The notes beneath the pieces were generated by a model. The model searched no databases. It saw only the letters and a list, made by a program, of their open reading frames with translations, and was not told where the DNA came from. The position numbers and the translations under genes are program-made. Positions 42,514 through 45,120 of a DNA stretch of 45,120 nucleotides are shown piece after piece. The stretch covers positions 1 to 45,120 of the forward strand of contig CACYEP010000007.1 in assembly GCA_902773425.1 (NCBI GenBank), written 5' to 3'. Every line of letters starts with the position of its first letter. The first letter of the stretch is position 1. Origin of the DNA: an uncultured Erysipelotrichaceae bacterium. GTDB lineage: Bacteria; Bacillota_I; Bacilli_A; Erysipelotrichales; Erysipelotrichaceae.

Positions 42514-42936
42514 TTAATTGAACTTGAATAAGTTTAATCCGGTAACTTCATCTTTAAAGCGGTCAACCGTACCATCAATGACCGTAATAAACATCTCGCA
42601 GGTCGCGCTGATCCAAGCCTCGCTTAAATGGCCTCCGACCGCATTTCCCTTTTCATCCGCCGCACTCATATGAAGATGCGAATAGTATTCCCCGTTCATC
42701 GTATTAATGGATCCATGGAGGCTTGTGACCTCATAGACGCCTTCAAAATGATTGGGAATAAACTTCTTTTCCTCTACGCTGTAAACACCTACGGTAAATT
42801 TGTTCAAAGCTCCCAGCGCATTGACTTCCGCCAGTTTGATATTCTCCTTTAACGCAATCTTTTTCAGTTCCGCAAGGATTTCTTCCCCGCGGTCCATGCG
42901 CGCAACAATTGTATTTCCGAAACGTCTGTATTCCAT
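42514..42936 (-). CDS. PPC-domain (DUF296) protein
   Basis: The protein is 140 residues from ATG 42934-42936, which has AGAGG upstream; the longer frame from 42999 would start before the promoter. The fold is the plants-and-prokaryotes-conserved domain, with [35 protein letters not shown] and the conserved GGHL: a HxH plus distal GGHL set that binds metal in bacterial members. Many are called DNA-binding by analogy with plant AHL proteins, but bacterial function is unclear. It is the first gene of the operon with tdh and kbl, so a role in threonine use or its control is possible. Confidence 0.85.
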   Translation of the reverse strand: MEYRRFGNTIVARMDRGEEILAELKKIALKENIKLAEVNALGALNKFTVGVYSVEEKKFIPNHFEGVYEVTSLHGSINTMNGEYYSHLHMSAADEKGNAVGGHLSEAWISATCEMFITVIDGTVDRFKDEVTGLNLFKFN

Positions 42937-42960
42937 AATTCCATACCTCTTTCCATCAAA

Positions 42961-42969
42961 AGTATACCA
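42961..42969 (-). promoter_or_regulatory. Extended -10 promoter of PPC-tdh-kbl
   Basis: TGGTATACT on the minus strand lies 24 bases before ATG 42936 and argues for that start. Confidence 0.55.
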
Positions 42970-43092
42970 TGATGAATTATTGATATGCACCTTCGCCATG
43001 TTAATTCTATTATAGTAACCAATCGGCTAAATCTGTAGTCCCTGCCGAAGAAAAAATTGAATCCTGTGATAATATAAAATTGAGGTGATATG

Positions 43093-44064
43093 ATGACGCA
43101 GGAAAATAAACCGATCTATACCCGCTTATTGGACGCAATGAAAAACGGACGTCTGCCCGAAGGATTTGAAGCGGAAGATTCCAACGATACCGGACCGCAG
43201 TTTTATCCGGGAGCCAAGGACGGCATTCTTTACTATCACACCGCCAAGGAGGAACTTACAGAGGAGGTTCTTTCGTGCATCGATAAGGCAATACAGCACG
43301 CTTCAAAGAATGAAGAAGAAGCCGCCTATTCCCTTTTCAAAGAGCTCACAAAGGAATATCCGGCGTTCTTTTTGTGGGATGCCGTACAGGAATCTATCAT
43401 CCGGCAAAAAGATGAACTGAACCAGTCCAATGTGTTCTCTTTCGCGATATTCCGGATGCTGTTGGAAGGTACGGATATCGAATGCGTCAAAATCGGAATC
43501 ATCATCACCGAAGTATTCTCCGAACCTGTTCAAAAACTAAAGGAAGTATTGCGGAATCTGGCCCTGTATGAGGAGTTTACCCTGTATGTGATCTGTCATA
43601 TGCGCAATTGGCAAAACCCGGATGAAGAAATGTTTGAAATTGCGAAAAAGGTCACCGGCTGGGGAAGAATCTTTGCGGCGGAATATATGGAACCGGTCAA
43701 TCATAAGATCGCCGAATGGTTCCTTTATGAAGGTTATAAAAACGATATTCTCTCTAATTACTCCGCGCTGGTTTCCTGTCTCAAATACAACCTGTATCCG
43801 CATCTTCGAAATCACGATCTGACCGACGATCAATACCACGCAGCCAGCCGGATGATTGAACAGCTGACCGATGAAACACCGTTGCCGGGATTATCCGAAC
43901 ATCCCTTCGCGGAAGAATTGCTGGATTACTATCTGGAAGAAGCTGCGTACCGTCCTTTGACCGAAGATGAACAAAAAGCTTTTTCCGCGTTGGCCGATTA
44001 TGAAGGTAACGTAAAAAACCTTGATAGACTGAAGGAAAAATACGCAAATCTGCTGCATGAATAA
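43093..44064 (+). CDS. Hypothetical acidic helical protein
   Basis: I do not recognise this 323-residue protein. It is cytosolic (no signal or membrane segment), acidic and probably almost all alpha-helical, with Trp/Tyr-rich amphipathic stretches such as KEYPAFFLWDAVQESIIRQK and GRIFAAEYMEPVNHKIAEWF. It could be a helical-repeat scaffold. Of two adjacent ATGs (43090, 43093) the second has the better 7-base spacing from GAGG. A TGTGATAAT-type -10 is just upstream. It is monocistronic with its own terminator. Confidence 0.8.
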   Translation: MTQENKPIYTRLLDAMKNGRLPEGFEAEDSNDTGPQFYPGAKDGILYYHTAKEELTEEVLSCIDKAIQHASKNEEEAAYSLFKELTKEYPAFFLWDAVQESIIRQKDELNQSNVFSFAIFRMLLEGTDIECVKIGIIITEVFSEPVQKLKEVLRNLALYEEFTLYVICHMRNWQNPDEEMFEIAKKVTGWGRIFAAEYMEPVNHKIAEWFLYEGYKNDILSNYSALVSCLKYNLYPHLRNHDLTDDQYHAASRMIEQLTDETPLPGLSEHPFAEELLDYYLEEAAYRPLTEDEQKAFSALADYEGNVKNLDRLKEKYANLLHE

Positions 44065-44071
44065 AACAAAT

Positions 44072-44101
44072 ACCGGCTTCTTCTCGAAGAACCGGTTTTT
44101 T
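44072..44101 (+). terminator. Terminator of the hypothetical gene
   Basis: The stem ACCGG-TTCTTC/GAAGAA-CCGGT with one bulged C is followed by a T-run. Confidence 0.9.
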
Positions 44102-44132
44102 CTTGTCTTAAAGGGAATCTTATAATTCATAA

Positions 44133-44160
44133 TTGCGCAAACATAAGAAAAGATTAAAAT
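44133..44160 (+). promoter_or_regulatory. Promoter giving a leaderless patatin mRNA
   Basis: TTGCGC (44133-44138), a 16-base spacer and TAAAAT (44155-44160) are followed by only 6 bases before ATG 44167. No ribosome site is present. Confidence 0.5.
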
Positions 44161-44166
44161 AGTTTT

Positions 44167-45021
44167 ATGGAACATTTTACCGGACTGATACTCGAAGGCG
44201 GCGGTATGCGCGGCGCATATACTGCCGGCTGTCTTACATGGCTTTTAGACCAAAACATTCAATTTGATGCGCATTACGGAATCTCCACCGGCGCCGTCAA
44301 TCTTTGCGCCTACCTGATGGGATCCAAAGATCATTTATTCAATTTCTTTACGGATTACATACTTGACCCTAAGGGTATCGGAATCCGTCCTTTATTGCGT
44401 GAGGGAGTATTTGTATCCTACGATTACCTGTTTGAAGAACACATGGTGAAAAACGGATTTCGGATGGAAGATCTGAAGGATTACAAAGGAAACGCAAAAA
44501 TCGGCATCTATGGGTTATCCCAGGGCAAAACCGATTTCTATTCCGTAACGAAGATGAATATTGAAATGCTGAAGGCAGCCTGTTCCCTTCCGATCCTCGG
44601 CAAACCGGTCGTATTGGACGGGAAGAAATATTTAGACGGCGGCATAACGAAGATGCTGGCCATTGAAGAAGCATTGCATGACGGAGTGAACCGCAGCCTC
44701 ATTATCGCCACAAAGCCTTTGGATTATGTCCGCAAACCCGCAAATTGGTTCGTAAAATGGCTTATGCGCGTATTATTCCATGATTCACCGCAGCTGGGTA
44801 AGGACTACGCAGTCCGTCATTTGAATTATCAGAAACAGGTTGCGATTATCAAAGATCTCGAAAAAGAAGGTAAAGCACTCTATCTTTGCCCTTCCCAAAA
44901 AACAAAAGTCACACGCATCCACGGATCCAAAGAAGAACTTGTCGAATTATTCCGGCTCGGGATACAGGACATGGAGTGCAGAAAAGAAGAAATCTATCAA
45001 TTCCTGGGCGTACAAAAATAA
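44167..45021 (+). CDS. Patatin-like phospholipase (YlbK/RssA type)
   Basis: The 284-residue protein has the patatin catalytic dyad layout: oxyanion loop EGGGMRGAYTAG (about 10-21), nucleophile GISTGA (Ser about 41) and DGG (Asp near residue 159, in KYLDGGI). Bacterial members hydrolyse lipid acyl esters and are usually cytosolic or membrane-associated. No signal peptide is visible. No Shine-Dalgarno precedes the ATG, consistent with the promoter placed only 6 bases away. An insertion sequence begins just after its stop. Confidence 0.9.
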   Translation: MEHFTGLILEGGGMRGAYTAGCLTWLLDQNIQFDAHYGISTGAVNLCAYLMGSKDHLFNFFTDYILDPKGIGIRPLLREGVFVSYDYLFEEHMVKNGFRMEDLKDYKGNAKIGIYGLSQGKTDFYSVTKMNIEMLKAACSLPILGKPVVLDGKKYLDGGITKMLAIEEALHDGVNRSLIIATKPLDYVRKPANWFVKWLMRVLFHDSPQLGKDYAVRHLNYQKQVAIIKDLEKEGKALYLCPSQKTKVTRIHGSKEELVELFRLGIQDMECRKEEIYQFLGVQK

Positions 45022-45032
45022 AGAAACCTCCG

Positions 45033-45120
45033 TGTGAACTGCCCCAGTGAAAAAGGACAGTAAATAAAAAAGACATACCCTCCTGTACAATGAAAGTATA
45101 GGAGGGTTTTAAAATGGCAA
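45033..45120 (+). mobile_element. Left end of an insertion sequence (IS3-like), cut by window edge
   Basis: From about 45033 the sequence GTGTGAACTGCCCCAGTG, with GGACAGT further in, resembles the terminal repeats of IS3-family (IS150-type) elements. It is followed by a probable transposase start: GGAGGG at 45101-45106 and ATG at 45114-45116 (only MA is in the window). The leader forms a long hairpin (45077-45107). The right end, target duplication and transposase lie outside, so the family is a guess from the terminal sequence. Confidence 0.5.
45077..45107 (+). promoter_or_regulatory. Hairpin that buries the IS transposase ribosome binding site
   Basis: ACCCTCCTGTAC (45077-45088) pairs over 12 bp, with one G-U, with GTATAGGAGGGT (45096-45107); the loop is AATGAAA. 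The 3' arm contains the whole AGGAGG site. Confidence 0.75.

Overview
The window reads as chromosomal DNA of a low-GC Gram-positive bacterium (Bacillota). DnaB/DnaD/DnaI primosome loaders, GpsB, RecU, a Bacillus-type (class B) RNase P RNA, long-form HPF and AGGAGG-type ribosome binding sites all point there. The compact genes, the gene order and the fusions fit Erysipelotrichales/Erysipelotrichaceae best. That placement is inference from gene content; no 16S gene is present. It is mostly a core-genome region, with one surface adhesin and the left end of an insertion sequence at the right edge.

Layout. (1) 1-8307, minus: a tightly packed eight-gene operon, transcribed as degenerate ZnuA-like lipoprotein, polA, mutM, coaE, dnaB, dnaI, pfkA, pyk (cut by the window edge). 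(2) 8406-13300: accessory single genes: a YczE-type membrane protein, a PDF-like/AAA ATPase pair, an esterase, a monooxygenase-fold protein, a MazG-like pyrophosphohydrolase, an SDR gene broken by an in-frame TGA, a YegP/DUF1508 protein and a tiny membrane protein. (3) 13367-22302: hpf, recA, pgsA, rnpB and gpsB on minus; recU-ponA divergent on plus; then the dnaD-nth-esterase operon on minus and a thioredoxin-fold membrane protein on plus. The rnpB-gpsB-recU-ponA-nth-dnaD neighbourhood matches the Bacillus arrangement. (4) 22329-28354: yqeK (with a decayed NadD-like N-terminus), yhbY, rplT, rpmI, infC with an attenuator-type leader, gltX, tRNA-Gln, tRNA-Glu and proS. (5) 28543-33490: an LCM-family methyltransferase and a 1330-residue thioester/CnaB adhesin. 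(6) 33600-37663: a three-gene operon (alpha/beta hydrolase and two G3E/COG0523 GTPases, one His-rich, one fused to a DUF1980-like domain), then degV. (7) 37660-42936: a TetM-like GTPase fused to a Rae1/YacP endonuclease domain, and a PPC-domain/tdh/kbl threonine-catabolism operon. (8) 43093-45120: an unrecognised protein, a patatin-like phospholipase and an IS left end.

Most interesting points. The strongest candidate for an undescribed system is the one-polypeptide fusion of a ribosome-binding EF-G/TetM-like GTPase to a Rae1-type A-site mRNA endonuclease domain (37660-40143). It appears to be transcribed from a promoter that leaves the AUG at the RNA 5' end. Two more genes show the same leaderless geometry. 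Several proteins keep a known fold but have lost its catalytic or ligand residues (ZnuA without histidines, NadD fossil on YqeK, thioredoxin fold without cysteines, deformylase without its glutamine), which suggests repurposing. Non-coding points are a probable AUA start and attenuator for infC, a palindromic operator at the SDR promoter and an SD-sequestering hairpin in the IS leader. The only gene-free stretch above 300 bases between coding sequences is 15606-16044, which is filled by rnpB and its terminator.
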